From Ruminococcus sp. UBA4275 (GTDB lineage: Bacteria; Bacillota; Clostridia; Oscillospirales; Ruminococcaceae), in contig DGVV01000175.1 of the NCBI GenBank assembly GCA_002395085.1, positions 1 to 10,571 of the forward strand: a DNA stretch of 10,571 bases. The letters are read 5' to 3'. A model generated the notes under the pieces. The model worked only from the letters and a program-made list of their open reading frames with translations. It made no database searches and was not told where the DNA came from. The position numbers and the translations under genes were made by a program. Shown piece by piece: positions 1 to 6,675 of the stretch (the stretch's first letter is position 1; each line of letters starts with the position of its first letter).

Positions 1-136
1 CGCTCCGCAGAGCGCGAAATTCCCCACCGGAGGAGCTCCGCAAGGGTGAATTCCAAAAACGATCCAGTGGATCGTTTTTGGAAGAGGGACGCCCTGCGAT
101 AGAGGGCGTCCCTAGGCAAATCGCTGGGCGATTTGC
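1..136. repeat. Tandem array of DNA hairpin cassettes
   Basis: A gene-free stretch built almost entirely of consecutive inverted repeats. Arms 1-5/10-14 (CGCTC/GAGCG) form a small stem. Arms 51-65 and 69-83 are a perfect 15-bp inverted repeat around the loop AGT. Arms 85-95 and 103-113 are a perfect 11-bp repeat (AGGGACGCCCT/AGGGCGTCCCT) around a 7-base loop. Arms 116-124 and 128-136 are a perfect 9-bp repeat (GCAAATCGC/GCGATTTGC) around TGG. Each hairpin has its own sequence, so this is a string of different cassettes rather than one repeat copied over. None is followed by a clear T-run, so simple terminators are unlikely. GCTCCGC occurs at 2-8 and 34-40 and again in the second repeat locus (5063-5069), suggesting one family. 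Function unknown. Confidence 0.75.
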
Positions 137-144
137 AGACAATC

Positions 145-172
145 TAACAAATACAAGCCTCCCTTTTTGTTA
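145..172. repeat. Small inverted repeat upstream of the sigma factor gene
   Basis: TAACAAA (145-151) and TTTGTTA (166-172) form a perfect 7-bp inverted repeat around a 14-base loop, between the hairpin array and the proposed sigma operon promoter. It could be a weak terminator for something upstream or a regulator site. Nothing in the sequence decides between these. Confidence 0.3.
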
Positions 173-219
173 CAGAAACCACCTAAATTGTTATTAGCCC
201 AAAATTTTTCTTCGGGAAA

Positions 220-246
220 TGTAATCTCCCGCTGCCAAACCCTGTC
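220..246 (+). promoter_or_regulatory. Candidate ECF-type promoter of the sigma/anti-sigma operon
   Basis: TGTAAT (220-225), preceded by GGGAAA, and TGTC (243-246) are separated by 17 bases. This resembles the TGTAAC/CGTC promoter class read by several Firmicutes ECF sigma factors, and such operons are often autoregulated. The elements are not exact matches. A weak vegetative-like alternative, TTGTTA (167-172) and TTATTA (191-196) with an 18-base spacer, lies just upstream. Confidence 0.3.
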
Positions 247-293
247 TCTCTTTTTGAAGCGCTTCATCAAGCACAAAGGAGGTGCGCCGTATT

Positions 294-851
294 ATGACAG
301 ATGATGAATTGCTCAAGCTCTATCAAGCCCGCAATGAACGCGCAGCCGATGAAACCTACCGGCAGTTCGGCGGGTACATCTACACCATTGCTTTCAACAT
401 CCTCGGAAATGAACAGGATGCGGAAGAAATCGTAAACGATACCCTTGCGCGCCTCTGGGAGCGGATTCCCCCCGCTCATCCGGAGAATTTCTACGCCTAT
501 ACCGCAGCGGCAGCGCGCAATCTCGCACGCAACCGCTATCACCAGAACAACGCACAGCGCCGCGGCGGCGGCGAAACCGCACTCATCCTCGATGAACTGC
601 GTGACTGTCCCGCCTCGCCTGACACCGTGGAACGCGAAATTGACCGCCGACTCCTCGGAGAAGCCATCAATGCGTTCCTGGGGACAATCAAACCCCTCCA
701 CCGCAAAATCTTTGTGCAGCGTTACTGGTACTGTCAGCCCGTTGATGCCATTGCTGCGGACCTTTCCGTCAGCAAAAGCCGCGTGACCGTCGCGCTGATG
801 CGTACAAGACAAAAGCTCCGGAACTATCTCGAAAAGGAGGAACTTCTATGA
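294..851 (+). CDS. ECF-type RNA polymerase sigma factor
   Basis: A 185-residue sigma-70 family factor of the short extracytoplasmic-function class, which directs RNA polymerase to a small regulon in response to a signal passed through an anti-sigma factor. Region 2 spans about residues 10-60 and includes the characteristic acidic stretch GNEQDAEEIVNDTLARLWE (residues 38-56). A variable linker follows, then region 4 at about 130-180, whose helix-turn-helix (AIAADLSVSKSRVTVALMR, residues 152-170) would read the -35 element. I start at ATG 294 because the strong Shine-Dalgarno AAGGAGG (276-282) lies 11 bases ahead. A GTG at 282 in the same frame overlaps that site and cannot use it. The stop overlaps the next start as ATGA, so the two proteins are translationally coupled, as is typical of sigma/anti-sigma pairs. 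Subgroup and regulon are not assignable from sequence alone. Confidence 0.93.
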   Translation: MTDDELLKLYQARNERAADETYRQFGGYIYTIAFNILGNEQDAEEIVNDTLARLWERIPPAHPENFYAYTAAAARNLARNRYHQNNAQRRGGGETALILDELRDCPASPDTVEREIDRRLLGEAINAFLGTIKPLHRKIFVQRYWYCQPVDAIAADLSVSKSRVTVALMRTRQKLRNYLEKEELL

Positions 852-3800
852 AGCCGGATACCTTGTTAGACAGCATGGACGAGATTTCGCCTGAATATAT
901 CTCGGAAGCAAAACCGCAGTCTCTCCGAACAAAATCCCATGCAGCGGCATCCGGTAAAGGACCGATGCAAGCTGCTGCCGACTCGTTCGATGACGAATCC
1001 TTCGTCTCCCGCAGCCCGCACGGAGAAAAGGAGTATCACATGAAACATACGATCATTCAACGCATCATGACAGGTGCGGTTGCAGTCGCTGCCTGCGCTG
1101 TGTTTGTCGGCGGCGGACTGTTCATCGCAAATCAATCCAGAGAGATCCGCGACGCCGGCAATTCCATGTATGATGACGGGCAGTCCACCCTCGCCAATTT
1201 CCTCGGCGGTACGGGCGCTCTCATCCCCATGAACGACGGCGCTGCCGGTGCAGTCTATCTGCGCGATAACGACCGCTTCTATACCCCGTATTTCTATTGG
1301 GACATCACCGGCGGCGACAACCGCTTCCACTCCGTCTGCACCAAAACCGGCTGCACCCATCTCCCCGCTGACCCCGATGCCGCGGATTTCGACTGCCTCC
1401 AGTGGCAGACCGCAGAGCGCCGCATCTTCTCGGACGGCAAACACATCTTCGGTTTTCAGCGCAATGAGCCCAATACCGCCTGCCTGCTCGACAGCACCGG
1501 CAATTCCTCGCTGTTCTTCGAGGTGACGCAGCTCTACAATTATAATACCGGCGAGACCGTCGATGCCCCGCAGGGCAAGGCGCAGATCGCCCGCATCAAC
1601 TGCATCGCAAAGGACGGCAGCCGCGAACTGTACGTCATTCAGGGCTATGCCGATAACATCAGCACCGGCTACCAGACCTTCTGCATCTTTGCGGAGATGA
1701 CCTTGCAGGCAGACGGCAGCTACACCTGCACCGATTCCTATTTCGCGCCTGCTGCCTTCATGCAGGAAACCGCACAACCCGATTCCGCTGCGGTCAGCGA
1801 TGCGTCCTGCCCGCGCATCATCGCAGGCACGCACGGCAGCGAGACCGGCTTCTATACGCAGACCCTCAGCGGCGGCATCATCTTCGAGGAGGTCTATCTC
1901 GACGGTTCGCAGCCGCATGATCCCCGCGAAACCACCACTGCTTCCGTCATCTATCTCCCCGCGGAGGACATCCCGCAGGATGCGTGGTATGTCAATGCGG
2001 ACAGCAGCACGCTGACCTATCTTGATGCGCAGGGTGCGCTGCACAAAGCGGCCTTTGATCTCGACAACTGTGTGCATCCCGCCGGTAAGGGCGTGCAGTA
2101 TAACAATGCAAGGGCACTTTCCGACGGGCTTGTCAGCGAGGAATCGTCGTACAGCGAAGTCGATGCGCTCATGCACTTCCTGCCCGTGCCTTCCCTCGAC
2201 AGCATCCTCGGCTTCACCAAGGACGGCACACGCATTCTCCTGATCGGCAGCGACGGCAGCACCAAGACCCTCTATACGGTCGATGCAAACAGCCCGTGGG
2301 TCTCCGGCGATGCCCCCGCCGATGCGGAACTGTTCGGTGCAGATCCCGCAAACACCAATTTCGGCACGGTCTGCGGCGATCTGTTCCTCTATAACAATCT
2401 CCCCTTCCAGTGCGCAAACGGCGAGCAGATGCTCGAAATTGATCTGCGGAAGGGCGATGTCCGCTTCATCTGCGAGAAGGCAGAGGAGGATCTCGCACCG
2501 CAGGAACCCGAAACCGCCGAATCCAATGCGCAGACCAATATCTACGGCGGCAAGGGCGAAATCCGTATCCACGATGATCCCTTCGGCATGGTGCTTGCGG
2601 ACGACACCCGCATCTACAGAGGGGCGATGTACTACGACTGGACGGAATTCAGCGAGCAGAATCATGTCACGGTACTCCAATCGGCCAGACTTGCACATTA
2701 CTTCACAGACGGTACTACCTCCAACCGCTTCTACCTCGAAAACTGCATGGAGAACAAGATCTGGTTCTCTGACAGCTTCGGCAATGAGAGCGTCTTTGCA
2801 GAACTGCCGCCTGCACCTGACGGTCAGCCGTGGGACGAGGAAATGGTTCCGACCATCAGCAGCGCTGCCGTCGTGAACGATGGCGGCAAAACGTACACGG
2901 TCTTCTCCTTCTGCGGCCTTGCTCCGGGCGCAAACGACATCACAATCGGGCTGCTCTGGTACGATGAGAATGCGCAGTTTGTCTGCCTGCAAAACACCGG
3001 CTTCGGCAACCTCGTACCGTGCGGCGGCTGCGGTACAGTCGCACTGGACTTTGACAACACCTTCGATACCAGCAAAACCATCTCCCTCAAGCTGCTTACC
3101 CCGCCCGATGAAAACGGTCAGGGCGCGGCGTGGACGGAGATTCTGCCCGACGGCGACAAGCTCTGGGCGGAACACGGTGAAAGCTATTCGATCTGCGAAC
3201 GCAAGCTCTATTACCTCAATCAGGATCACGACCTCTGCCGGCTTGACCTTGACAACCGCGGCGCAGGCAAGGAGATCCTCGCGGACGATGCGGATATTTG
3301 CAGTTTCACCTTGAACGGCCCTGACATCTATATCCTCAGCAAGGATCAGACGACCGTTACGCGCTGGAATCCGGTGACCGGCGAGAAGAAGTCCGCAAAC
3401 ATCCAGCAGGTGCTGAATGATGCAGGCTATACCCATCAGAAGGCTTACGGCTTCTTCAGCGTAAACAATGCACAGGTCTCGCTGCTTGCAATGGACGATG
3501 CTGTCAACAATTACGGCCCGATCATGGTCGTCAGCTATAACCTCGACAACGGCTCCGCCGATTTCGCTGTGCCGGATGCGCGCCGGAAGGCGGAGATAAA
3601 ACAGGCAGAAGGCGATGTCAATATCCTCGGCGGCAAGGGTGCCCTCAGACCGGTCGGCAAGGAACAGTTTGAGGACGATGAACGGTTCTATTTCAGTGAG
3701 CATAAATATGTTGTCTGGGCAGAGCGCAGCGGCAATACAGTTCCTTCGCATTCCGATCTCACGGAGGAGCAGCTCATCAACGGAACCCCGCACACGATCC

Positions 3801-4657
3801 TCTCCGACGGCGAAACGATCTACCGCACGGAATGCCCCGACGGAAAGATCCTGATTACGGACGGTCTGCATCAGGATTCCGTCTTTGCGCAGGTGCAGAT
3901 ACCTGTCACAGAGAGCGGAGAGCAGATCACGGAACTGAAACTTGCGCATACCTGCCTCTGCAAGAACCTCGACGGCACAAAGACCTACCGGCTCTTCCTC
4001 GCCGCCGGCTATACCGCAAAGCACAATTACGATCCGGCTTACACATTCTTCTGGCTCTGGTTCGATCAGAACGGCAAGCTGGTCTCCTGCACGGAAGCCC
4101 AGGAAAACAGCACCCTCGACTTGAATTACGGCAATTACATTCTGGATTACCGCGGCGGCATGAATCCTGTGCCCGCGCTGCTGCGCCTGACCACGCCCGA
4201 TGAGGACGGCAAGGGCGGCGAATGGGTCGATGTGACGCCTGCCGATCCCCCGCAGGACGGCAGATTCGCCATCGACGGCAATACGGTCTACTACTACGAT
4301 GCAAACGACGCATTCTGCAAGTGCGATCTGCGCACCGGCGAAAAAACGGTTCTGGAAGCAAATTCCGATATTGACAGCTTCATGATCTTCGGTGACAACA
4401 TCTATCTCATGAGACAGAACAACATGGTGCTGACAAAGCGCAATCTCAGAACGAATGAGGAGCGCACGGCAGATTTCAGAAAGATTCTGCGCGAGGCAGG
4501 CTATCCTGACACCATGGAGTATGCCTATACGAACTATGCGGATGACGAAAAGTTCATCGGTCTTTTCTACGAACTGAATTCAAACGAGTACACTGAGGTT
4601 TTCTATGACTTCGATACAGAAGAAATCATCTGCTCTGACACGGCACTGAATCAGTAA
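848..4657 (+). CDS. Large single-pass membrane protein, probable anti-sigma factor/sensor with three extracellular modules
   Basis: 1269 residues, overlapping the sigma gene by ATGA, with Shine-Dalgarno AAGGAGG at 835-841. The N-terminal about 70 residues are cytoplasmic in character and begin with a short acidic helix-like motif (MDEISPEYISEA, residues 10-21), in the place where Ruminococcus anti-sigma partners hold their sigma factor. One membrane helix lies at about 74-95. The remaining about 1170 residues should be outside the cell. Three related modules start at glycine motifs: LGGTGAL (119-125), YGGKGEI (566-572) and LGGKGAL (927-933). Modules 2 and 3 align along their length (LLTPPDENG/RLTTPDEDG, LYYLNQDHDLCRLDL/VYYYDANDAFCKCDL, LNDAGY/LREAGY). 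Short IYY...DL...TGE units suggest a beta-propeller-like fold. Module 1 is divergent and carries CTKTGCTH, with cysteines at 164, 169 and 183. Anti-sigma function rests on gene order, topology and N-terminus; the ligand is unknown. Confidence 0.7.
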   Translation: MKPDTLLDSMDEISPEYISEAKPQSLRTKSHAAASGKGPMQAAADSFDDESFVSRSPHGEKEYHMKHTIIQRIMTGAVAVAACAVFVGGGLFIANQSREIRDAGNSMYDDGQSTLANFLGGTGALIPMNDGAAGAVYLRDNDRFYTPYFYWDITGGDNRFHSVCTKTGCTHLPADPDAADFDCLQWQTAERRIFSDGKHIFGFQRNEPNTACLLDSTGNSSLFFEVTQLYNYNTGETVDAPQGKAQIARINCIAKDGSRELYVIQGYADNISTGYQTFCIFAEMTLQADGSYTCTDSYFAPAAFMQETAQPDSAAVSDASCPRIIAGTHGSETGFYTQTLSGGIIFEEVYLDGSQPHDPRETTTASVIYLPAEDIPQDAWYVNADSSTLTYLDAQGALHKAAFDLDNCVHPAGKGVQYNNARALSDGLVSEESSYSEVDALMHFLPVPSLDSILGFTKDGTRILLIGSDGSTKTLYTVDANSPWVSGDAPADAELFGADPANTNFGTVCGDLFLYNNLPFQCANGEQMLEIDLRKGDVRFICEKAEEDLAPQEPETAESNAQTNIYGGKGEIRIHDDPFGMVLADDTRIYRGAMYYDWTEFSEQNHVTVLQSARLAHYFTDGTTSNRFYLENCMENKIWFSDSFGNESVFAELPPAPDGQPWDEEMVPTISSAAVVNDGGKTYTVFSFCGLAPGANDITIGLLWYDENAQFVCLQNTGFGNLVPCGGCGTVALDFDNTFDTSKTISLKLLTPPDENGQGAAWTEILPDGDKLWAEHGESYSICERKLYYLNQDHDLCRLDLDNRGAGKEILADDADICSFTLNGPDIYILSKDQTTVTRWNPVTGEKKSANIQQVLNDAGYTHQKAYGFFSVNNAQVSLLAMDDAVNNYGPIMVVSYNLDNGSADFAVPDARRKAEIKQAEGDVNILGGKGALRPVGKEQFEDDERFYFSEHKYVVWAERSGNTVPSHSDLTEEQLINGTPHTILSDGETIYRTECPDGKILITDGLHQDSVFAQVQIPVTESGEQITELKLAHTCLCKNLDGTKTYRLFLAAGYTAKHNYDPAYTFFWLWFDQNGKLVSCTEAQENSTLDLNYGNYILDYRGGMNPVPALLRLTTPDEDGKGGEWVDVTPADPPQDGRFAIDGNTVYYYDANDAFCKCDLRTGEKTVLEANSDIDSFMIFGDNIYLMRQNNMVLTKRNLRTNEERTADFRKILREAGYPDTMEYAYTNYADDEKFIGLFYELNSNEYTEVFYDFDTEEIICSDTALNQ
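1027..1042 (+). promoter_or_regulatory. Internal ribosome binding site and alternative ATG within the sensor gene
   Basis: AAAGGAG (1027-1033) sits 6 bases before an in-frame ATG at 1040-1042 (residue 65, followed by KHTIIQRIM). This is as good a start as the one at 848. Use of it would make a protein that begins just before the membrane helix and lacks the whole cytoplasmic tail. Confidence 0.45.
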
Positions 4658-4667
4658 TTTCCGGCGC

Positions 4668-4713
4668 ATCGCCCGCTGTTTTCCGAAGGTTTTGTCGGAA
4701 CAGCGGGCGATTT
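4668..4713 (+). terminator. Terminator of the sigma/sensor operon
   Basis: ATCGCCCGCTG (4668-4678) pairs perfectly with CAGCGGGCGAT (4701-4711). TTCCGA/TCGGAA (4681-4686/4695-4700) extends the stem past a two-base bulge. It begins 10 bases after the stop codon at 4657. Only TTT follows the stem, so termination may be incomplete. Confidence 0.65.
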
Positions 4714-4770
4714 CCTGTCGAAACCTGACAAGAAAACTGCAAATTGTCCTGAAAAAATTTCATTTTTCTA

Positions 4771-4799
4771 TTGATTTTGTGAGAAAGATATGATATAAT
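4771..4799 (+). promoter_or_regulatory. Consensus vegetative promoter for a candidate small RNA
   Basis: TTGATT (4771-4776) and TATAAT (4794-4799) are separated by exactly 17 bases, and TGA before the -10 (4791-4793) gives an extended -10. AT-rich sequence lies upstream (4757-4770). No open reading frame with a ribosome site follows for more than 400 bases, so the natural product is a non-coding RNA starting near 4805. Confidence 0.8.
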
Positions 4800-4804
4800 A
4801 CAAG

Positions 4805-4916
4805 TGAAAAGCGTGTCGGCGTCTGATAGGATCCTCTCCCTCTCAAGTCCTTCGGGCAACCGCTTTTTCAGCACAAGAGCCGCCCTGTACGTGTCAGCAG
4901 GGCGGCTTACACTTTA
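4805..4916 (+). ncRNA. Candidate structured small RNA of about 110 nt
   Basis: The expected start (about 4805) is also the first base of a long outer stem: 4805-4813 (TGAAAAGCG) pairs with 4861-4870, with a single bulged T. Inside are a small hairpin (GTCC, TTC loop, GGGC at 4847-4857) and an apparently unpaired pyrimidine run, CCTCTCCCTCTC (4833-4844). A strong GC stem follows, AGCCGCCCTG/CAGGGCGGCT (4878-4887/4898-4907), acting as a terminator although its T-tract is poor (TTACACTTTAT). No good reading frame is present. I compared it by eye with SRP RNA, 6S RNA, tmRNA and common riboswitch motifs and saw no match. The CU-rich run is complementary in type to Shine-Dalgarno sites, like the C-rich seeds of some Firmicutes regulatory RNAs. 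A trans-acting regulator is therefore possible; a cis-leader is less likely because the next gene has its own promoter. Confidence 0.5.
4878..4916 (+). terminator. Terminator hairpin of the candidate small RNA
   Basis: A perfect 10-bp GC-rich stem, AGCCGCCCTG (4878-4887) with CAGGGCGGCT (4898-4907), encloses a 10-base loop. A mixed T-containing tail ends in TTTAT. The position 8 bases after the closing stem of the RNA body fits an intrinsic terminator, but the weak U-tract lowers certainty. Confidence 0.55.
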
Positions 4917-4926
4917 TGACAGCACC

Positions 4927-5106
4927 CGCTGGCGATTTGCTAAAGTCCTAAATTAGCGTTGTGCGGGTCTGTACCTTATAATTCTAAGGAAACTTTCCAT
5001 AGAATCGTGCTTTTCAGATACGCAGTTCGCTTGGATAGAACTTTAGATCATTGCCAGCGCGGGCTCCGCGCAGAACTTTAGATCATTGCCAGCGGGCGCT
5101 GCCCGC
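4927..5106. repeat. Intergenic repeat locus: two direct copies plus one inverted, diverged copy
   Basis: A 23-base unit (begins AGAACTTTAGATCATT, ends GCCAGCG) occurs identically at 5037-5059 and 5072-5094, a period of 35 bases. Its reverse complement occurs in diverged form at 4927-4949 (18 of 23 positions match by hand count). Each direct copy runs into a hairpin with the same loop GCT but a different stem: GCGCGG/CCGCGC (5057-5062/5066-5071) and GCGGGC/GCCCGC (5092-5097/5101-5106). The inverted copy contains CGCTGGCGATTTGC, nearly the loop and right arm of the third hairpin at 116-136, which links the two loci. The locus thus resembles a small palindromic mobile repeat (REP/MITE-like) rather than gene regulation. 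No transposase is nearby. Confidence 0.65.
4981..5005. repeat. Near-perfect palindrome inside the repeat locus
   Basis: ATTCTA (4981-4986) pairs with TAGAAT (5000-5005), and GGAA (4988-4991) with TTCC (4995-4998), broken only by an A/A mismatch. It lies between the inverted copy at 4927 and the direct copies at 5037. It may be the centre of a composite element or a regulator site. Confidence 0.5.
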
Positions 5107-5128
5107 CCGCCTGTTCATGTGGGGCGTA

Positions 5129-5173
5129 CATACGTATGCACAAAAAGTACAGTTTTGCAATGCAAACTTTGTG
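5129..5173. promoter_or_regulatory. Palindromes upstream of the aspartate kinase promoter, possible operators
   Basis: CATACGTATG (5129-5138) is a perfect 10-bp palindrome. TTTGCA (5154-5159) and TGCAAA (5161-5166) flank a central A, nested in an imperfect larger dyad (CACAAA...TTTGTG, 5139-5173). They end about 11 to 19 bases before the -35 box. Activator or repressor binding is plausible but no regulator family is recognisable. Confidence 0.35.
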
Positions 5174-5184
5174 TATCCGGTCAG

Positions 5185-5213
5185 TTGACTTTTCTGCGAA
5201 AATCCATTATACT
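5185..5213 (+). promoter_or_regulatory. Promoter of the aspartate kinase gene
   Basis: TTGACT (5185-5190) and TATACT (5208-5213) are spaced by 17 bases, giving a transcript start near 5220 and a leader of only about 32 bases. That is too short for a lysine riboswitch or T-box. The ribosome site AAAGG (5236-5240) is 11 bases before ATG 5252. Confidence 0.85.
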
Positions 5214-5251
5214 ATAGTATGGAATTTATATCATGAAAGGATGCTTTTTCT

Positions 5252-6625
5252 ATGTCCGATATGCAGCTCAATACCAAAGTCGTCAAGTTCGGCGGCAGCT
5301 CCCTTGCCGATGCCTCCCAGTTCCGCAAGGTCAAAGACATCATCACTGCCGACGAAACCCGCCGCTACGTCGTCCCCTCTGCCCCCGGCAAGCGCCATTC
5401 CAATGACATTAAGATCACCGATCTGCTCTATACCTCCCAGAAGCTCGCTGCTTCCGGCAAGGATTTCTCTGAACCCCTCAGCATGATCCGCAGCCGCTAC
5501 CTCGAAATCGCGCAGGAACTCGGCCTCAGCTTCGATCCCACTGAGGAACTTGACCGCATCGCCGCCCGCCTCAAAGACGGCGCAACCAAGGATTTTGCCG
5601 CCAGCCGCGGTGAATACCTCAACGGTCTCCTCCTCGCGGATTTCCTCGGCTTCCCGTTTATCGACGCCGCTGAGGTCATCTGCTTCAATGAGAGCGGCAC
5701 GCTCATGATGCCCGAAACAATGGCAAAGCTCCGTGACCGCCTGAAGGATACTCCGCAGGCTGTCATCCCCGGCTTCTACGGCGCAGGCCCTAGCGGCGAG
5801 ATCATTACCTTCTCCCGCGGCGGTTCTGACATCACCGGTTCGCTCGTTGCCAGAGCTGCCCGCGCTGAAATCTATGAGAACTGGACCGATGTCTCCGGCG
5901 TTCTCGTCGCTGATCCCCGCATCGTCAAGGACGCTGCTGTCATCAACACCATTACCTATGAGGAACTGCGTGAGCTTTCCTATATGGGCGCTACCGTCCT
6001 CCATGAGGATGCCATCTTCCCCGTGCGCGCTGCCGGTATCCCCATCAACATCCGCAATACCAATGATCCCGCTGCCCCCGGCACGATGATCGTTGCAGGT
6101 GACAGCGCCGAATCCGATGCGCTCACCGGCTATACCATTACCGGTATCGCCGGCAAAAAAGGCTTCTGCGCCATCAATATTCAGAAGGCTATGATGAACG
6201 CCGAACTCGGCTTCTGCCGCAAGGTGCTGACTGTCCTCGAAGAAATGGAAATCTCCTTTGAACATATGCCCTCCGGCATCGACACTATGACCATTATCCT
6301 CGCGGAGGATATGATCAAGGGCCGCGAGAAAACCGTTCTCTCCCGCATCCGCAAGGCCGTTGAGCCTGATTCCTGCGAGATCGAACACGGCATCTCCCTG
6401 CTGGCTGTCGTCGGACGCGGTATGCGCCGCACACGCGGTACGGCTGCCCGCATCTTCGCTGCACTCGCACACGCACGCATCAATGTCAAGATGATCGACC
6501 AGGGCTCTTCTGAGCTGAATATCATCATCGGTCTGCTCGACGGCGACTTTGAAGCCGCTGTCCGCCATATCTACGATATGTTCGTCAACAGCGCACTCAA
6601 GACCGAGGAAAATTCCGAAAACTGA
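5252..6625 (+). CDS. lysC: Aspartate kinase (aspartokinase)
   Basis: Phosphorylates L-aspartate with ATP to 4-phospho-L-aspartate in the cytoplasm, the committed step towards lysine/diaminopimelate, threonine and methionine. The 457 residues match a monofunctional enzyme. The N-terminal amino acid kinase domain shows KFGGSS (12-17, nucleotide/phosphate loop), SRGE (118-121, aspartate binding region) and TFSRGGSDITG (186-196). The C-terminal part carries two ACT-type regulatory segments, from about 293 and from about 380, including SSELNIIIGL (419-428), where lysine or threonine feedback usually acts. There is no fused homoserine dehydrogenase. It has its own promoter and a short leader, so expression is probably not riboswitch-controlled; a dyad upstream could be an operator. 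The next gene may be co-transcribed across a hairpin. The class is certain; which amino acid inhibits it cannot be told from sequence. Confidence 0.96.
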   Translation: MSDMQLNTKVVKFGGSSLADASQFRKVKDIITADETRRYVVPSAPGKRHSNDIKITDLLYTSQKLAASGKDFSEPLSMIRSRYLEIAQELGLSFDPTEELDRIAARLKDGATKDFAASRGEYLNGLLLADFLGFPFIDAAEVICFNESGTLMMPETMAKLRDRLKDTPQAVIPGFYGAGPSGEIITFSRGGSDITGSLVARAARAEIYENWTDVSGVLVADPRIVKDAAVINTITYEELRELSYMGATVLHEDAIFPVRAAGIPINIRNTNDPAAPGTMIVAGDSAESDALTGYTITGIAGKKGFCAINIQKAMMNAELGFCRKVLTVLEEMEISFEHMPSGIDTMTIILAEDMIKGREKTVLSRIRKAVEPDSCEIEHGISLLAVVGRGMRRTRGTAARIFAALAHARINVKMIDQGSSELNIIIGLLDGDFEAAVRHIYDMFVNSALKTEENSEN

Positions 6626-6629
6626 TCCG

Positions 6630-6654
6630 AAGGGCGGGAGATCATCCCGCCCTT
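6630..6654 (+). promoter_or_regulatory. Intercistronic GC-rich hairpin
   Basis: AAGGGCGGGA (6630-6639) and TCCCGCCCTT (6645-6654) form a perfect 10-bp stem with loop GATCA, starting 4 bases after the aspartate kinase stop. It is followed by GCCTGTAAGGAGG rather than a T-run. It is therefore more likely a transcript-stabilising or partial-attenuation element than a full terminator. The ribosome site of the next gene begins 6 bases later. Confidence 0.6.
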
Positions 6655-6675
6655 GCCTGTAAGGAGGATTACGCT

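Noticed and set aside
282..296. GTG 282 as the start of the sigma factor
   Set aside because: It overlaps the AAGGAGG ribosome site, which is well placed for ATG 294.
866..4024. Long open frame on the minus strand opposite the sensor gene (1052 codons)
   Set aside because: It is a shadow produced by GC-rich codon use on the plus strand. It lacks a ribosome site, and its translation is low-complexity and matches no domain, while the plus strand has a proper start, signal and repeats.
4805..4916. SRP RNA, 6S RNA or a lysine riboswitch for lysC
   Set aside because: The GGAAG-type SRP loop and other core motifs are missing, the length is too short for 6S, and lysC has its own promoter more than 260 bases downstream.
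5037..5094. CRISPR array
   Set aside because: There are only two direct copies with a 12-base gap that forms part of a hairpin, and no cas genes.
5231..6568. Minus-strand open frame opposite aspartate kinase
   Set aside because: Aspartate kinase on the plus strand is unmistakable; the antisense frame has no recognisable domain or ribosome site.
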